A stretch of DNA of 64,000 bases from Methylomarinovum caldicuralii (GTDB lineage: Bacteria > Pseudomonadota > Gammaproteobacteria > Methylococcales > Methylothermaceae): positions 1,938,990-2,002,989 of the forward strand of contig NZ_AP024714.1 of the NCBI RefSeq assembly GCF_033126985.1, given 5' to 3'. This document shows positions 43,868 to 55,989 of the stretch, piece by piece. A program made the position numbers and the translations under genes. Under the pieces are notes generated by a model, which saw nothing but the letters and a program-made list of their open reading frames with translations, was not told the DNA's origin and searched no databases. The stretch's first letter is position 1. Each line of letters begins with the position of its first letter.

Positions 43868-44622
43868 AGGCGCACCTCGATGCCTCGGGCCGCCAGGTAT
43901 TCCTTGGCCTCGCGGATGCTGTACTCGCCGAAGTGAAAGATGCTGGCCGCCAGCACCGCGTCGGCCCTGCCATCCAGGATACCCTCGGCCAGGTGTTCCA
44001 GATTGCCGACCCCGCCGGAGGCGATCACCGGGATCCCCACCCGCTCGCTCACCGCCCGGGTCAGGGGGATGTCGAAGCCTTCCTTGGTGCCGTCGCGGTC
44101 CATGCTGGTAAGCAGGATCTCCCCGGCGCCCAGAGCTTCCATCTTCCCGGCCCATGTGACCGCGTCGATTCCGGTGGGCTTACGGCCGCCGTGGGTGAAG
44201 ATCTCCCAGTGATCACCGACGCGCTTGGCGTCGATGGCGACCACGATGCACTGGGAACCGAAGCGGCGGGCGGCCCGGCGGACGAATTCGGGATCGAACA
44301 CCGCCGCGGTGTTGATAGCCACCTTGTCGGCCCCGGCGTTGAGCAGGCGGCGGATGTCGTCGAGGCTGCGGATGCCGCCACCCACCGTCAGGGGGATGAA
44401 GACACAGCCGGCCACCGCCTCCACCACGTGGACCATGGTTTCCCGGCCCTCGTGGCTGGCGGTGATGTCGAGGAAGGTCAGCTCGTCGGCGCCCTCGGCA
44501 TCGTAGCGGCGGGCGATTTCCACCGGATCGCCGGCGTCGCGGATGTCCACGAACTTCACCCCCTTGACCACACGGCCGGCATCGACGTCGAGGCAGGGAA
44601 TGATGCGCTTGGCCAGCCCCAT
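43864..44622 (-). CDS. hisF: Imidazole glycerol phosphate synthase cyclase subunit
   Basis: A 252-residue TIM-barrel enzyme that makes IGP and AICAR with ammonia from His[21 protein letters not shown] at the start, [17 protein letters not shown] for phosphate binding and [20 protein letters not shown] with catalytic Asp. The ATG at 44622 overlaps the hisA stop by one base. Confidence 0.96.
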   Translation of the reverse strand: MGLAKRIIPCLDVDAGRVVKGVKFVDIRDAGDPVEIARRYDAEGADELTFLDITASHEGRETMVHVVEAVAGCVFIPLTVGGGIRSLDDIRRLLNAGADKVAINTAAVFDPEFVRRAARRFGSQCIVVAIDAKRVGDHWEIFTHGGRKPTGIDAVTWAGKMEALGAGEILLTSMDRDGTKEGFDIPLTRAVSERVGIPVIASGGVGNLEHLAEGILDGRADAVLAASIFHFGEYSIREAKEYLAARGIEVRL

Positions 44623-45353
44623 CAATACTGCTCCGCCAGCTTGGCCGCTGCGGCGAAATCCAGGGTGCCCTCGTAGATGGCCCGGCCGGTGATGGCCCCC
44701 ATAATGCCTTTGTCGGCGACCTCGCCCAGGGCGCGGATGTCGTCGAGGCTGCGGATGCCGCCGGAGGCGATCACCGGAATGTGGACAGCCTCGGCCAGTC
44801 TGGCGGTCGCTTCCACGTTGACCCCTTCGAGCATGCCGTCGCGGCTGATGTCGGTGTAGACGATTGCCTCCACCCCCTCGCTCTCGAACTGCTGGGCCAG
44901 CTCGATGACGTTGTGGCGCGACAGCTTGGACCAGCCGTCGATGGCGGCCTTGTCACCCTTGGCGTCGAGGCCGACGATGATGTGACCGGGAAACTCCATC
45001 GCCGCATCCTCGACGAAGTGGGGCTCGGTCACCGCCTTGGTGCCGATGATGACGTAGCGGACCCCGGCATCCAGATAGACCTGGATGGTGTCCTCGTCAC
45101 GGATGCCGCCGCCCACCTGGATGTCGATGTCCGGAAAGGCCTCGACGATGGCCCGGATCACGTCGGCGTTCTTCGGCCGGCCGGCGAACGCCCCGTCCAG
45201 GTCCACCAGATGCAGGCGCCTAGCGCCCTGCGCCACCCAGCGGCCCGCCATCGCCACCGGATCGTCGGAAAACACGGTGTCGTCCTCCATCCGGCCCTGG
45301 CGCAGGCGGACGCATTTACCCTCTTTCAGATCGATTGCGGGGATCAGCAACAT
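44622..45353 (-). CDS. hisA: ProFAR isomerase
   Basis: A 243-residue TIM-barrel isomerase for the fourth step of histidine synthesis. [20 protein letters not shown], then the phosphate site [20 protein letters not shown], and catalytic Asp in [17 protein letters not shown]. It lies 13 bases after hisH. Confidence 0.96.
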   Translation of the reverse strand: MLLIPAIDLKEGKCVRLRQGRMEDDTVFSDDPVAMAGRWVAQGARRLHLVDLDGAFAGRPKNADVIRAIVEAFPDIDIQVGGGIRDEDTIQVYLDAGVRYVIIGTKAVTEPHFVEDAAMEFPGHIIVGLDAKGDKAAIDGWSKLSRHNVIELAQQFESEGVEAIVYTDISRDGMLEGVNVEATARLAEAVHIPVIASGGIRSLDDIRALGEVADKGIMGAITGRAIYEGTLDFAAAAKLAEQY

Positions 45354-45366
45354 GGTTCATCCACTC

Positions 45367-46005
45367 TCAGGGTGTCCAACGAAGAAAGTTCTGCAGTAAT
45401 CTGAGACCTGCCCACTGACTCTTTTCCGGATGGAACTGGACCGCGAACAGGTTGTCCCGCGCCAGGGCGCAGGCGAAGGGGTCGGGATAACGGCAAACCG
45501 CAGCGACGTCTTCGGCGCGCGCCGGCTTGGCATAATAGCTGTGCACGAAATAGAAACGGGTACCCGCGTCGATGCCCTCCCATAGAGGATGGGACCGCGT
45601 CGGCCACACCTGGTTCCAGCCCATGTGGGGAATCTTCAGCGGCAGGCCGTGTTCGTCGCGCAGGCCGGCGGAGAAACGCACCACCCGTCCCGGCAGCAGG
45701 CCGAGACAGCGCACCCGGCCGCCTTCCTCGCTTTCCTCCAGCAGGGCCTGCAACCCCAGGCAGATCCCCAGCAAAGGACGGTCGGCCGCCACCCGGCGGA
45801 TGACCTCGTCCAGCCCCAGGCGCTGCAGGGCCGCCATGCAGTCGGCGATGGCGCCGACGCCGGGGAACACCACCCGCTCGGCGGCCAGAATCACCTCGGG
45901 TTCGGCGCTGACCACCACCTCGACATCCTCCCCCACGTGCTGCAGCGCCTTGGCGATGGAGTGGAGGTTGCCCATGCCGTAGTCGATGACCGCCACCTGC
46001 CTCAT
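45367..46005 (-). CDS. hisH: Imidazole glycerol phosphate synthase glutaminase subunit
   Basis: A 212-residue class I glutamine amidotransferase supplying ammonia to HisF. The nucleophile Cys lies in [20 protein letters not shown] near residue 80; His and Glu are in [20 protein letters not shown]. It overlaps hisB by 4 bases (ATGA). Confidence 0.96.
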   Translation of the reverse strand: MRQVAVIDYGMGNLHSIAKALQHVGEDVEVVVSAEPEVILAAERVVFPGVGAIADCMAALQRLGLDEVIRRVAADRPLLGICLGLQALLEESEEGGRVRCLGLLPGRVVRFSAGLRDEHGLPLKIPHMGWNQVWPTRSHPLWEGIDAGTRFYFVHSYYAKPARAEDVAAVCRYPDPFACALARDNLFAVQFHPEKSQWAGLRLLQNFLRWTP

Positions 46006-46601
46006 ACCAGCGTCCCCTTGGTGGAAGGCACCTCGGAAGCGCGGCGTTCATCGACGCTCAGCGCCATGCGCAGCGCCCGGCCAAAGGCCTTGAACACGGT
46101 CTCGGCGATGTGGTGGGCATTGCGGCCGCGCAGGTTGTCGACATGCAGCGTCACCTGGGCGTGGTTGACGAAGCCCTGGAAAAATTCCCGCAGCAGATCG
46201 ACGTCGAACCGGCCGATCATGGCGCGGGGAAAGTCCACTTCGTAGACCAGACCGGGACGGCCGGAGAAATCCACCACCACCCGCGACAGCGCCTCGTCCA
46301 GAGGCACGTAGGCGTGGCCGTAGCGGTAGATGCCCTTCTTGTCCCCCACCGCCTCGGCGAAGGCCATCCCCAAGGTGATGCCGATGTCCTCCACGGTGTG
46401 ATGGGCGTCGATGTGGAGATCGCCCTCGGCTTCCACTTCCAGGTCGATGACGCCGTGGCGGGCCACCTGGTCGAGCATGTGATCGAGGAAGGGAACGCCG
46501 GTTTCGAACTTGCCCTGGCCGCTGCCGTCGAGATCGACGCGAACGCGGACCCGGGTTTCCAAAGTTTTGCGCTGCACTGCAGCCTGACGGGAGGGTTTCA
46601 T
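46002..46601 (-). CDS. hisB: Imidazoleglycerol-phosphate dehydratase
   Basis: A 199-residue monofunctional dehydratase for the sixth step. Metal-binding segments [31 protein letters not shown] and [20 protein letters not shown]. It lacks the phosphatase domain of enterobacterial HisB. ATG at 46601 chosen because it gives the normal length and follows GAGAGG. First gene of hisB-H-A-F-I-E. Confidence 0.95.
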   Translation of the reverse strand: MKPSRQAAVQRKTLETRVRVRVDLDGSGQGKFETGVPFLDHMLDQVARHGVIDLEVEAEGDLHIDAHHTVEDIGITLGMAFAEAVGDKKGIYRYGHAYVPLDEALSRVVVDFSGRPGLVYEVDFPRAMIGRFDVDLLREFFQGFVNHAQVTLHVDNLRGRNAHHIAETVFKAFGRALRMALSVDERRASEVPSTKGTLV

Positions 46602-46611
46602 TGAGCCTCTC

Positions 46612-46633
46612 AGCTCCCTATTGACAGGGAGCT
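46612..46633 (-). promoter_or_regulatory. Leader hairpin upstream of hisB
   Basis: AGCTCCCT and AGGGAGCT form a perfect 8-bp stem with a 6-base loop, 11-32 bases before the hisB ATG; a TATGAT hexamer lies just upstream of it. It could shield the ribosome-binding site or stabilise the mRNA. No histidine-rich leader peptide is seen. Confidence 0.4.
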
Positions 46634-46774
46634 TATCATACCCTGCCCCTCGGCCGGTGCCAATCCATCCCGGCCGTTGTCGGAAATCCATTACAGAAAT
46701 CTCAATCGTTTCCGATTCCACTCGCCCGCCCGATTGCCATACTGTCAGCACCAAAGCCAACCAAGCAGGCATTT

Positions 46775-46800
46775 GCCCCGGACTTGCGCCGGGGCGCTTT

Positions 46801-46802
<2 letters not shown>
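46775..46802 (+). terminator. Terminator-like hairpin in the hisB-typA spacer
   Basis: GCCCCGG, loop ACTTGCG, CCGGGGC, then GCTTTTT on the plus strand, overlapping the typA stop codon. The T-run favours plus-strand termination, although both flanking genes are on the minus strand; on the minus strand it is a hairpin without a T-run just after typA. Confidence 0.55.
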
Positions 46803-48618
<1,816 letters not shown>

Positions 48619-48640
48619 ACGGTCTCCCAAAGGTATTGAA

Positions 48641-49039
48641 TCAGTTTTGCTCCCACGGCAGGCCGTGGAAACGCCAGCCACCGAGGGTGCTGCGGTGTTT
48701 GTCGGCGTCCAGCGGCCCCTCAAAGCCCTCGTCGATGTTGACCAGGGTCTGGTAGCCTTCGGCGGCCATCAGTCTGGCCGCTTCCAGGGAACGGTGGCCG
48801 CTGCGGCACAGGAACAGGATGGGGGTGGCCGGGTCGGGGACGATCTCTTTGACCGACGGCACGAAATTGGGATTGGACTGCATCGGCAGACCGTCCTTCA
48901 GGGGCACCAGCACCGCGCCGACCGGCCGGCCGACGAACAGATGCTCGCAGGTGGTGCGCACATCGATCAGCACCGCGTCGGGGTGCTCCTGCATGAACTG
49001 CCAGGCGGCAGGGGGCTTGAGATTCAGAATCTCGCTCAT
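48641..49039 (-). CDS. Rhodanese-domain protein
   Basis: A 132-residue single rhodanese domain. Asp-Val-Arg motif [20 protein letters not shown] near residue 24 and active-site loop [20 protein letters not shown] near 75, with the sulfur-carrying Cys. No signal peptide, so cytoplasmic. It overlaps the methyltransferase gene by 4 bases (ATGA), suggesting a shared transcript. The physiological sulfur donor is unknown. Confidence 0.88.
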   Translation of the reverse strand: MSEILNLKPPAAWQFMQEHPDAVLIDVRTTCEHLFVGRPVGAVLVPLKDGLPMQSNPNFVPSVKEIVPDPATPILFLCRSGHRSLEAARLMAAEGYQTLVNIDEGFEGPLDADKHRSTLGGWRFHGLPWEQN

Positions 49040-49626
49040 GGTGCTTTCTCCTTCGGTTTCTGGGCCACCAGACAGGCTTCGTCACGCCAACCCTGGCGGA
49101 GGTCGCCACAACGGCCTTCTTCCCGATAAACCCGCACGATCAGATCGGGAAACAGCCGCAGCAACGCGTTCTCCGCCAGCAGGTAGGCGGGGTTGGACGG
49201 TCCCCGCCTGGGATCGGCCCGCTCGCGTATAAACGTCTGATAATATAACAGACCACCAGGCTTCAGGGCGGCCTGAAGCCGCGGACACAGCGGCCGGCTC
49301 AGAAACCGGCTGACGACGATGACATCGAAGGCCGCCTGCGGCCAGGGCCCGGTTTCCACGTCGCGGACCTCGGCGGTGACCGCCGCCCCGGTTTCGACCG
49401 CCCGCCGGCGCAGGCGTTCGATCGCCACCGGGGAGATGTCCCAGGCGGTCACCGCCAGCCCGTGACGGGCCAGCAGCAGGGCGTTGCCGCCCAGGCCGCA
49501 GGCCACTTCCAGCGCCTCTCCCCGGGCCGGGAGCAGATGGGCGAAATCGCGCAATACCCGCGCCGGCGGCGGCCATTCGGCCTCGGCATGAATGCGGTCC
49601 CATTTTTGCCACACGTTCTGGTCCAT
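49036..49626 (-). CDS. Class I SAM-dependent methyltransferase
   Basis: A 196-residue TehB-like methyltransferase. The AdoMet motif I is [20 protein letters not shown] near residue 39; motif [22 protein letters not shown]; motif for the acidic loop [15 protein letters not shown]. The substrate cannot be told; tellurite/thiol methylation is only one option. Lies between trkH and the rhodanese gene on the same strand. Confidence 0.82.
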   Translation of the reverse strand: MDQNVWQKWDRIHAEAEWPPPARVLRDFAHLLPARGEALEVACGLGGNALLLARHGLAVTAWDISPVAIERLRRRAVETGAAVTAEVRDVETGPWPQAAFDVIVVSRFLSRPLCPRLQAALKPGGLLYYQTFIRERADPRRGPSNPAYLLAENALLRLFPDLIVRVYREEGRCGDLRQGWRDEACLVAQKPKEKAP

Positions 49627-49627
49627 G

Positions 49628-51094
49628 TCAGCTGCGCCAGTAGGCCGGAGTCAGCAGCACCAGGAGGGTGAAAATCTCCAGCCGTCCCAGCAGCATGGCG
49701 AAACACGCCAGCCACTTGACCCCGTCGGGCATGGTCATGAAGCCGGAGGTGACTTCTCCCAGCCCCGGCCCCAGGTTGTTAAGGCAGGCGGCTACGGCGG
49801 AAAACGCGGTCACCTGATCGAGGCCGAAGGCCATCATCGCCGCCATGATGGCCGCAAACGATACCACATACAGGGAGAAGAAACCCCATACTGCCTCCAC
49901 CACCCGGGGGGAAACCGGCATTTTGCCGACCTTGACCGGAATCTCCGCCTGGGGATGGATCAGGCGCAGGATCTCGCGGATGCCCTGCTTGTAGAGCAAC
50001 AACACCCGAATGACCTTGAGACCGCCGGCGGTGGAACCAGCACAGCCGCCGACAAAGGCAGCGAAGATCAGCAACACCTGCACGAAAGGCGGCCAGACGC
50101 TGTAGTCGGTGCTGGTGAAACCGGTGGTGGTCAGAAAGGAAACGGTCTGGAACAGGCCGTAACGCACCGCCGCTTCCGGCCCGAGCCCGCCATGCCACCA
50201 CAGATAACCGGACACCCCCATCGCCACCATCGCGATCACGCCCAGATAGACCCGCATTTCGCTGTCGCTCAGATAGACGCGCGGCCGCCGCTTGCGGAGG
50301 GCTTCGAAATGGAGGGTAAAATTGACGCCGGCAAGCAGCATGAACAGCGTCGCCATCACCTCGATTTCCGGGCTGCGAAAATATGCCAGGCTGGCGTCGT
50401 GGGTGGAAAAGCCCCCGATAGCCACTGTGGCAAAGGCGTGGGCGACGGCATCGAACAGGGACATGCCTGCCCCCCAGTAGCTTAGGACGCAGAGCAGCGT
50501 CAGCCCCAGATACCCCCCCCAGAGCGCTTTGGCGGTTTCGGCGATGCGCGGCGTCAGCTTGGTGTCCTTCATCGGCCCCGGGGCCTCGGCGCGATACAGC
50601 TGCATCCCCCCGACCCGCAGCAGCGGCAGCACGGCCACCGCCAGCACCACGATCCCCATGCCGCCGAGCCACTGCAGCTGCTGACGGTAGTAGAGGAGCG
50701 AGCGCGGCAGCGTGTCGAGACCGGTGACGACCGTGGCTCCGGTGGTGGTCAGACCCGAGACCGCCTCGAACACGGCATCGGTGAGGCTGAGATGGGGGCG
50801 GGTCGCCAGCGCCAGCGGCACCGCACCGGTGAGGCTGAGCATGATCCAAAGCAGCGCCACCACCAGAAAGCCGTCGCGCACCCGCAGCTCGCTGCGGGCC
50901 TGCCGGAACGGCCACCAGACCAGCAATCCGCAGCCAAACACGATGAGGAAACCGAGCACAAACGGCAGCTGGGCGCCGTCGCGGTAATACAGCGACACCC
51001 CCAGGGGCGGCAGCAGGGTGAAGCTGAAGAACACCAGCAGCGCACCGATGATGCGCAGCACCACCCGCACCTGGACCACGGTGGGAAGGGTCAT
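49628..51094 (-). CDS. trkH: Trk potassium uptake protein TrkH
   Basis: A 488-residue membrane protein forming the K+ path. Repeated P-loop segments are visible: FEAVSGLTTTGATVVTGLDT, AHAFATVAIGGFSTHDASLA, FQTVSFLTTTGFTSTDYSVW and SAVAACLNNLGPGLGEVTSG. The start at 51094 overlaps the trkA stop (ATGA). Confidence 0.95.
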   Translation of the reverse strand: MTLPTVVQVRVVLRIIGALLVFFSFTLLPPLGVSLYYRDGAQLPFVLGFLIVFGCGLLVWWPFRQARSELRVRDGFLVVALLWIMLSLTGAVPLALATRPHLSLTDAVFEAVSGLTTTGATVVTGLDTLPRSLLYYRQQLQWLGGMGIVVLAVAVLPLLRVGGMQLYRAEAPGPMKDTKLTPRIAETAKALWGGYLGLTLLCVLSYWGAGMSLFDAVAHAFATVAIGGFSTHDASLAYFRSPEIEVMATLFMLLAGVNFTLHFEALRKRRPRVYLSDSEMRVYLGVIAMVAMGVSGYLWWHGGLGPEAAVRYGLFQTVSFLTTTGFTSTDYSVWPPFVQVLLIFAAFVGGCAGSTAGGLKVIRVLLLYKQGIREILRLIHPQAEIPVKVGKMPVSPRVVEAVWGFFSLYVVSFAAIMAAMMAFGLDQVTAFSAVAACLNNLGPGLGEVTSGFMTMPDGVKWLACFAMLLGRLEIFTLLVLLTPAYWRS

Positions 51095-52467
51095 GCCGCT
51101 CTGACGAGGGGATGGGCGAACAGCCTCTCCACCACCGGGATCAGCGTTTTGTCCAGCAGGAACATGATCAGATGGTCGCCTTCCTGGATGCGGGTATCGT
51201 GGTGGGCCTGGATCACCTCCTTGCCGCGCACGATCACCCCCGGCACCACCCCGCCGGGCAGGCCGAGCTTCTCGATGGTGCGCCCCACCACCTTGGACCG
51301 CCCCGGACAACCGTGCGCCACCGACTCCAGGGCCTCGGCCGCACCCCGGCGCAGGGAATGGACCTGCACCACGTCGCCCCGGCGCACGTGACGCAGCAGG
51401 CTGCCGATGGTGGCCTCCTGGGGGGAGATCACCAGATCCACCAGATTGCGCTCCACCAGATCGGCGTAATCCGGGCGGTTGATGAGGCTGATGACCCGCC
51501 GCGCCCCCAGTTTTTTGGCCAGCATCGCCGAGAGGATGTTGGCCTCGTCATCGTTGGTGATGGCGCAGAAGACATCGACGTTCTCGATGTTCTCGTTAAG
51601 AAGCAGTTCGCGGTCGGCCGCATCCCCCACCAGCACCACGGTGTTCTCCAGATCGGCGGCCAGCTTGGTGGCCCGCTGCGGATCCTTTTCGATCAGCTTG
51701 ACCTGGAAGCGGTGCTCCAGACTCTGGGCCACCCGCTTGCCGATGTGGCCGCCGCCGGCGAACATGAGCCGTTTGTAGGCGTAGTCCCTGCCCCGCAGTT
51801 CGCTCATCACCGCTTTGATCTCGGCGGGTGGGGCAACGAAGAATACTTCATCCCCCGGCTCGATGATCTGGTCACCGCTGGGAACGAGGGGGTGTCCCTG
51901 CCGGAAGATGGCGGTGATGCGGGCGTGCACCCGCGGCATGTGCTGGTGCAGCTCGCGGATCGGATGGGACACCAGTGGCCCACCGGCAACCGCCTGCACC
52001 GACACCAGCCGCACCCGCCCGCGGGCGAAGTCGAGCACCTGGGAGGCGCCGGGATACTTCAACAGGCCGCTGATGAAGTCGCTAATGATCTGCTCCGGGC
52101 TGATGACCACGTCCACCGCCAGCCCCTGGGGTCCGAACAGGCGGGCGTTGCGGGTGTATTCGATGGCGCGGATGCGGGCGATCTTCTTGGGAACCCGGTA
52201 CAGGGTATGGGCCACCTGGCAGGCCAGGATGTTGGTTTCGTCGTCGCTGGTGACCGCCACGATCAGATCGGCGCCCGCCACCCCGGCCCGTTCCAACACC
52301 GGCGGGTGGGCGGCGTTGCCGCTGACGGTGCCGATATCGAAGCGGTCGCGTAATGTCCGCAGGATGGCTGGATCCTTGTCCACCACCACCACATCGTAGT
52401 TCTCCTGGGCCAGATTGCTGACCACGCTGGTACCGACCCGGCCGGCACCGAGTACCAGAATCCTCAT
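51091..52467 (-). CDS. trkA: Trk potassium uptake regulatory protein TrkA
   Basis: A 458-residue cytoplasmic NAD(H)-binding gate of the Trk system, with two RCK-N/RCK-C repeats: MRILVLGAGRVGTSVVSNLA at the start and KRLMFAGGGHIGKRVAQSLE near residue 233. Overlaps ntrX by 4 bases. Confidence 0.95.
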   Translation of the reverse strand: MRILVLGAGRVGTSVVSNLAQENYDVVVVDKDPAILRTLRDRFDIGTVSGNAAHPPVLERAGVAGADLIVAVTSDDETNILACQVAHTLYRVPKKIARIRAIEYTRNARLFGPQGLAVDVVISPEQIISDFISGLLKYPGASQVLDFARGRVRLVSVQAVAGGPLVSHPIRELHQHMPRVHARITAIFRQGHPLVPSGDQIIEPGDEVFFVAPPAEIKAVMSELRGRDYAYKRLMFAGGGHIGKRVAQSLEHRFQVKLIEKDPQRATKLAADLENTVVLVGDAADRELLLNENIENVDVFCAITNDDEANILSAMLAKKLGARRVISLINRPDYADLVERNLVDLVISPQEATIGSLLRHVRRGDVVQVHSLRRGAAEALESVAHGCPGRSKVVGRTIEKLGLPGGVVPGVIVRGKEVIQAHHDTRIQEGDHLIMFLLDKTLIPVVERLFAHPLVRAA

Positions 52468-53822
52468 CCACGCTTGTCCTTGAACTTGATTCCCAGAGAA
52501 TGCAGCTTGCGGTACAGATGGGTCCGCTCCATCCCGATCGCCTGGGACAGGCGCGCCACGCTGCCGCCGTGCTTTTCCAGATGATATTCGAGATAGGCCT
52601 TCTCGAAGCGCTCGCGCGCCTCCTTCAAAGGCAGGTCGTAGAATTCCGGCGCGTCGCTGGCCTCCCGGGTGACGATCTCGCCCAGGGCGGTCTTGACCTC
52701 GTCCAGCTCCACTTCCTCACCGCTGCCGAGGATCAGCAGGCGGTGGACCAGATTCTTGAGCTCGCGCACGTTGCCGGGCCAGGCGTAATTGCGCAGGAAG
52801 TTCTGCACCGCCACCGGGAAACGGCGGAAGGCCAGCTTCTCCCGGGTGACGAAGCGATCGACATAGAAGTTAAGCAGTTCCGGCACATCCTCGCTGTGCT
52901 GACGCAGGGGCGGGAGGGTCAGCACCACCTCGTTGAGCAGGTAATACAGATCCTTGCGGAAACGACCGGCCTTGACCTCGTCTTCCAGATTGCGCCGGGT
53001 CGAGGCCACCACCCGCACATCCACCTGGACCTGCGCGCTGCCGCCGACCCGCAGGAAGGTCTTGGATTCCAGGGCGCTGACCAGACGCAACTGGGTTTCC
53101 GGGTCCATGTCCCCCACCTCGTCGAGGAACAGGATGCCACCGTGGGCCTGTTCCAGCAGCCCCCGGTGGACGGCGCCGCCCTCCTCCTTGCCGAAGAACT
53201 CCACCGCGGAAAACTCCGGGGCGATGGTGCCGACGCCGACCGCCACGAACGGCCCTTCGCGGCGCAGACTGTGATGGTGCAGATAGCGGGCGAAGGTTTC
53301 CTTGCCGGTTCCCGGCTCCCCCACCAGCAGCACCCGGGTGTCGTACTGGGCCAGGCGTTTGACCTGGTCGCGCAGCTGGGCCATCACCGCGCTTTTCCCC
53401 ACCGGCTCGATGTATCCGGTTTCCGCCGGGGAAGCCGGCTGGCGGCGGCTGCGGGCCGATTCCAGCGCCCGTTCCACGGTAGCCAGGATCTTGCCCATCG
53501 ACAGCGGCTTCTCCAGATAGTCAAAGGCCCCCAGGCGGGTGGCCTCCACCGCCGTCTCCACCGTGCCGTGTCCCGACATCATTACCACCGGGCCGGGATT
53601 GTCATCCGCCTCCATCCATTCCTTGAGGAGGGTGACGCCGTCCACGTCCGGCATCCAGATGTCGAGCAGCACCAGGTCCGGACGCACCTCGCGCCACCGC
53701 CTGCGGGCCTCGGCGCCGTTGGCGGCGGTCACCACCTGGTAGCCCTCGTCTTCCAGGATGTCCTGCAGCAGTTGGCAGATGTCCGGTTCGTCGTCGACGA
53801 CGAGAATGGTCGTGTCATGCAT
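52464..53822 (-). CDS. ntrX: NtrX-type response regulator without a GAFTGA loop
   Basis: A 452-residue regulator: receiver domain with phosphoacceptor Asp in PDLVLLDIWMPDVDGVTLL (about residue 54), an AAA+ domain with Walker A LLVGEPGTGKETFARYLHHH, and a Fis-type helix-turn-helix GGSVARLSQAIGMERTHLYR. Where sigma-54 activators have GAFTGA, this protein reads FFGKEEGGAVHRGLLEQAHG. The loop is degenerate, so it may act on sigma-70 promoters, as reported for some NtrX proteins. Walker B is GILFLDEVGDMDPETQ. Partner kinase is the upstream ntrY, with 8 bases of overlap. Confidence 0.93.
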   Translation of the reverse strand: MHDTTILVVDDEPDICQLLQDILEDEGYQVVTAANGAEARRRWREVRPDLVLLDIWMPDVDGVTLLKEWMEADDNPGPVVMMSGHGTVETAVEATRLGAFDYLEKPLSMGKILATVERALESARSRRQPASPAETGYIEPVGKSAVMAQLRDQVKRLAQYDTRVLLVGEPGTGKETFARYLHHHSLRREGPFVAVGVGTIAPEFSAVEFFGKEEGGAVHRGLLEQAHGGILFLDEVGDMDPETQLRLVSALESKTFLRVGGSAQVQVDVRVVASTRRNLEDEVKAGRFRKDLYYLLNEVVLTLPPLRQHSEDVPELLNFYVDRFVTREKLAFRRFPVAVQNFLRNYAWPGNVRELKNLVHRLLILGSGEEVELDEVKTALGEIVTREASDAPEFYDLPLKEARERFEKAYLEYHLEKHGGSVARLSQAIGMERTHLYRKLHSLGIKFKDKRG

Positions 53823-55989
53823 GGCTGTGTTCCTGGTTCGCCGTAGCGATCGGCAGTCTTATGATGAATCTGGCCCCCTGCCGCCAGGCCGGGTCGAGCT
53901 GGATCGAGCCGCCGTGTTCCTCGATGATCTTGCGCACGATCGCCAGCCCCAGCCCCGTTCCCTTGGACTTGGTGGTCACGTAGGGATCGAAGATCTGCTG
54001 GGCGCGCTGCGGCGCGATACCCGGGCCGTTGTCGCTTACCCACCATTCCAGCCAGGGCTGCCCCTGGGATTCGGTCACGCGGGCGCCGATTTCCACATGG
54101 ACCGGCGGCTGGCCGGCTTCCAGGGCGTTCTTGATCAGATTGTGAAGCACCTGGCGCAAACGCAACGGGTCGGCCTGCAACACCGGCAACTCCGGCGACA
54201 GATCCACGTCGATTTCGACGCCGGAGGTCGGGGGATACAGGGTCACCACCTCGTCTATCAGTATACCCAGATCCACCGGTTGGCGTTTGAGCTTCGGCAG
54301 CCGGGCATATTCGGAAAAAGCGTTGACCATGTCCTTGAGCGCCTCTACCTGTTGGACGATGGTGCGGGTTGAACGTTCAAGCACCTGCCCGCCGCGTTCG
54401 TCCACCTGGGGACCGAGCTTGTGCTGCAGGCGTTCGGCTGCCAGCTGGATCGGCGTCAGGGGATTTTTGATTTCGTGGGCCAGCCGCCGGGCCATCTCGC
54501 TCCAGGCGGCGTGTTTCTGCGCCTGCACCAGGGCGGTGATGTCGTCGAACACCAGCACCGCCCCCAGGCGACGGCCGTCGGCGCCGAGCAGGCAGCTGCC
54601 GCGGCACAACAGCACCTTCTGGCCGTGCCCGGTGTCGAGATGGATCTCCTCCTGCCAGACGCCGTCCCGTTCCAGCAGGTGGTCGCGGATACGCCTGACC
54701 AGATCCTTCAGCGCCGGATTGGCTTCCCCCAGGGCACGGAGGGGCTGGCCGCGGACGGTCTGAAAGTCAATGCCGAGGATCTTTTGTGCCGCTTGATTGG
54801 CGGTGTTGAGACGGGTCTGCTCGTTGAGGGTCAGCACCCCGGAGGACAGATGCCCCAATACCGTCTCCAGATAGGCACGCTGGTCCTCGACTTCGCGACG
54901 CGAGCGCTCCGCCTCGTCACGGGCGCGAGCCAGGTGGGCGGTCATGGTGTTGAAGGAGCTGACCAGAAAACCCATGTCGTCCTTCTGCAGAATCGGCAGG
55001 CGTTTGTCCAGGTTGCCCTGAGCCACCGCCCGGGTTCCCTGGACCAGCATCTTCACCGGCGCGACGATGCGGCGGATGCTCAGGAAAGCCGCCCAGATCG
55101 CCGCCAGCATGCTCAGCGACAGGATCAGGGCCAGGGTCAGGGAGAAGCTGAACTTGAGCGACCGGCGCAAGTAAACCATCTGCTGATAGTGGGCGTAGGC
55201 CTGCTCCACGGTGTGCGCCAGTTCGTTGAGGCGCGCCGGCAACGGGTAGAGGGCCTGGAGGAAATAGGGCGCATCCAGATCGACCGGCACCAGCACCCGG
55301 ATCTGCAGCAACGAGGTCGCCTTGCGGTCCGCCACCGGCCCCGGCGCCGGATCCAGCCCCACATAGCCGAAATCCCGCGCCAGCGTCAGCAGGGAGATGT
55401 CCGGCAGGCTCGGCAGGATCAGATCGGCGCTGCCGCTGCTGACGGCGACGATGCGCCCCTGACGGGTCAACAGGGTCAGTTCCGCCGCATCGCTGCGGGC
55501 GCGCAGGCGGTCCAGCTCGATGATCCGCACCTCCTCCGGCACCTGCGCCAGCGCCTCGCCCAGGTGCCGGGTGCGTTCGAGCAGGGTACGCATGCGCTGG
55601 GCCAGCGCCGCCTTGCTCAGTTCGAGGGAACTGTCCATGGCGCGGTCGATCTCCACGTCGAACCAGCTGTCGATGCTGCGGTGGAGGAACTGGAACGAGT
55701 AGTAGAACACGATGGTCGCCGGGGTCAGGGCCAGGAACACGAACAGCAGCATCATCCTGAGCGCCAGCCGCGAACCGGCCGCCCGCCTGCGGAACTGGCG
55801 CACCAGCCACCAGAGGTTGGCCGCCACCAGCCCCAGCAGCAGCAGGCTGCCGACGACGTTGATGAGCAGCAGCCACGAATACCAGCGGTTGAGTTCGGAA
55901 GCCGCCTGGGTGGCCGAGCTCATCAGGTGCAGGGGCACCAGGATGATGGCGAACAGCGCCACCAGCCCGAGGCTTAAGGGGATCTTCAT
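53815..55989 (-). CDS. ntrY: NtrY-type membrane sensor histidine kinase
   Basis: A 724-residue kinase. N-terminal membrane helices (SLGLVALFAIILVPLHL, LLLINVVGSLLLLGLVAANL, MLLFVFLALTPATIVFYYSF), a periplasmic domain to about residue 285, another helix, then HAMP (FLSIRRIVAPVKMLVQGTRA), PAS, and the phosphoacceptor His in EMARRLAHEIKNPLTPIQLA. The ATP-binding boxes are LIKNALEAG, DNGPGIAPQ and KGTGLGLAIVRKIIEEHGGS. Starts at the ATG at 55989, overlapping the DUF4390 stop (ATGA). Confidence 0.94.
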   Translation of the reverse strand: MKIPLSLGLVALFAIILVPLHLMSSATQAASELNRWYSWLLLINVVGSLLLLGLVAANLWWLVRQFRRRAAGSRLALRMMLLFVFLALTPATIVFYYSFQFLHRSIDSWFDVEIDRAMDSSLELSKAALAQRMRTLLERTRHLGEALAQVPEEVRIIELDRLRARSDAAELTLLTRQGRIVAVSSGSADLILPSLPDISLLTLARDFGYVGLDPAPGPVADRKATSLLQIRVLVPVDLDAPYFLQALYPLPARLNELAHTVEQAYAHYQQMVYLRRSLKFSFSLTLALILSLSMLAAIWAAFLSIRRIVAPVKMLVQGTRAVAQGNLDKRLPILQKDDMGFLVSSFNTMTAHLARARDEAERSRREVEDQRAYLETVLGHLSSGVLTLNEQTRLNTANQAAQKILGIDFQTVRGQPLRALGEANPALKDLVRRIRDHLLERDGVWQEEIHLDTGHGQKVLLCRGSCLLGADGRRLGAVLVFDDITALVQAQKHAAWSEMARRLAHEIKNPLTPIQLAAERLQHKLGPQVDERGGQVLERSTRTIVQQVEALKDMVNAFSEYARLPKLKRQPVDLGILIDEVVTLYPPTSGVEIDVDLSPELPVLQADPLRLRQVLHNLIKNALEAGQPPVHVEIGARVTESQGQPWLEWWVSDNGPGIAPQRAQQIFDPYVTTKSKGTGLGLAIVRKIIEEHGGSIQLDPAWRQGARFIIRLPIATANQEHSHA

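Noticed and set aside
46602-46680. Histidine-operon attenuator
   Set aside because: There is a hairpin before hisB but no short frame rich in His codons and no alternative terminator stem.
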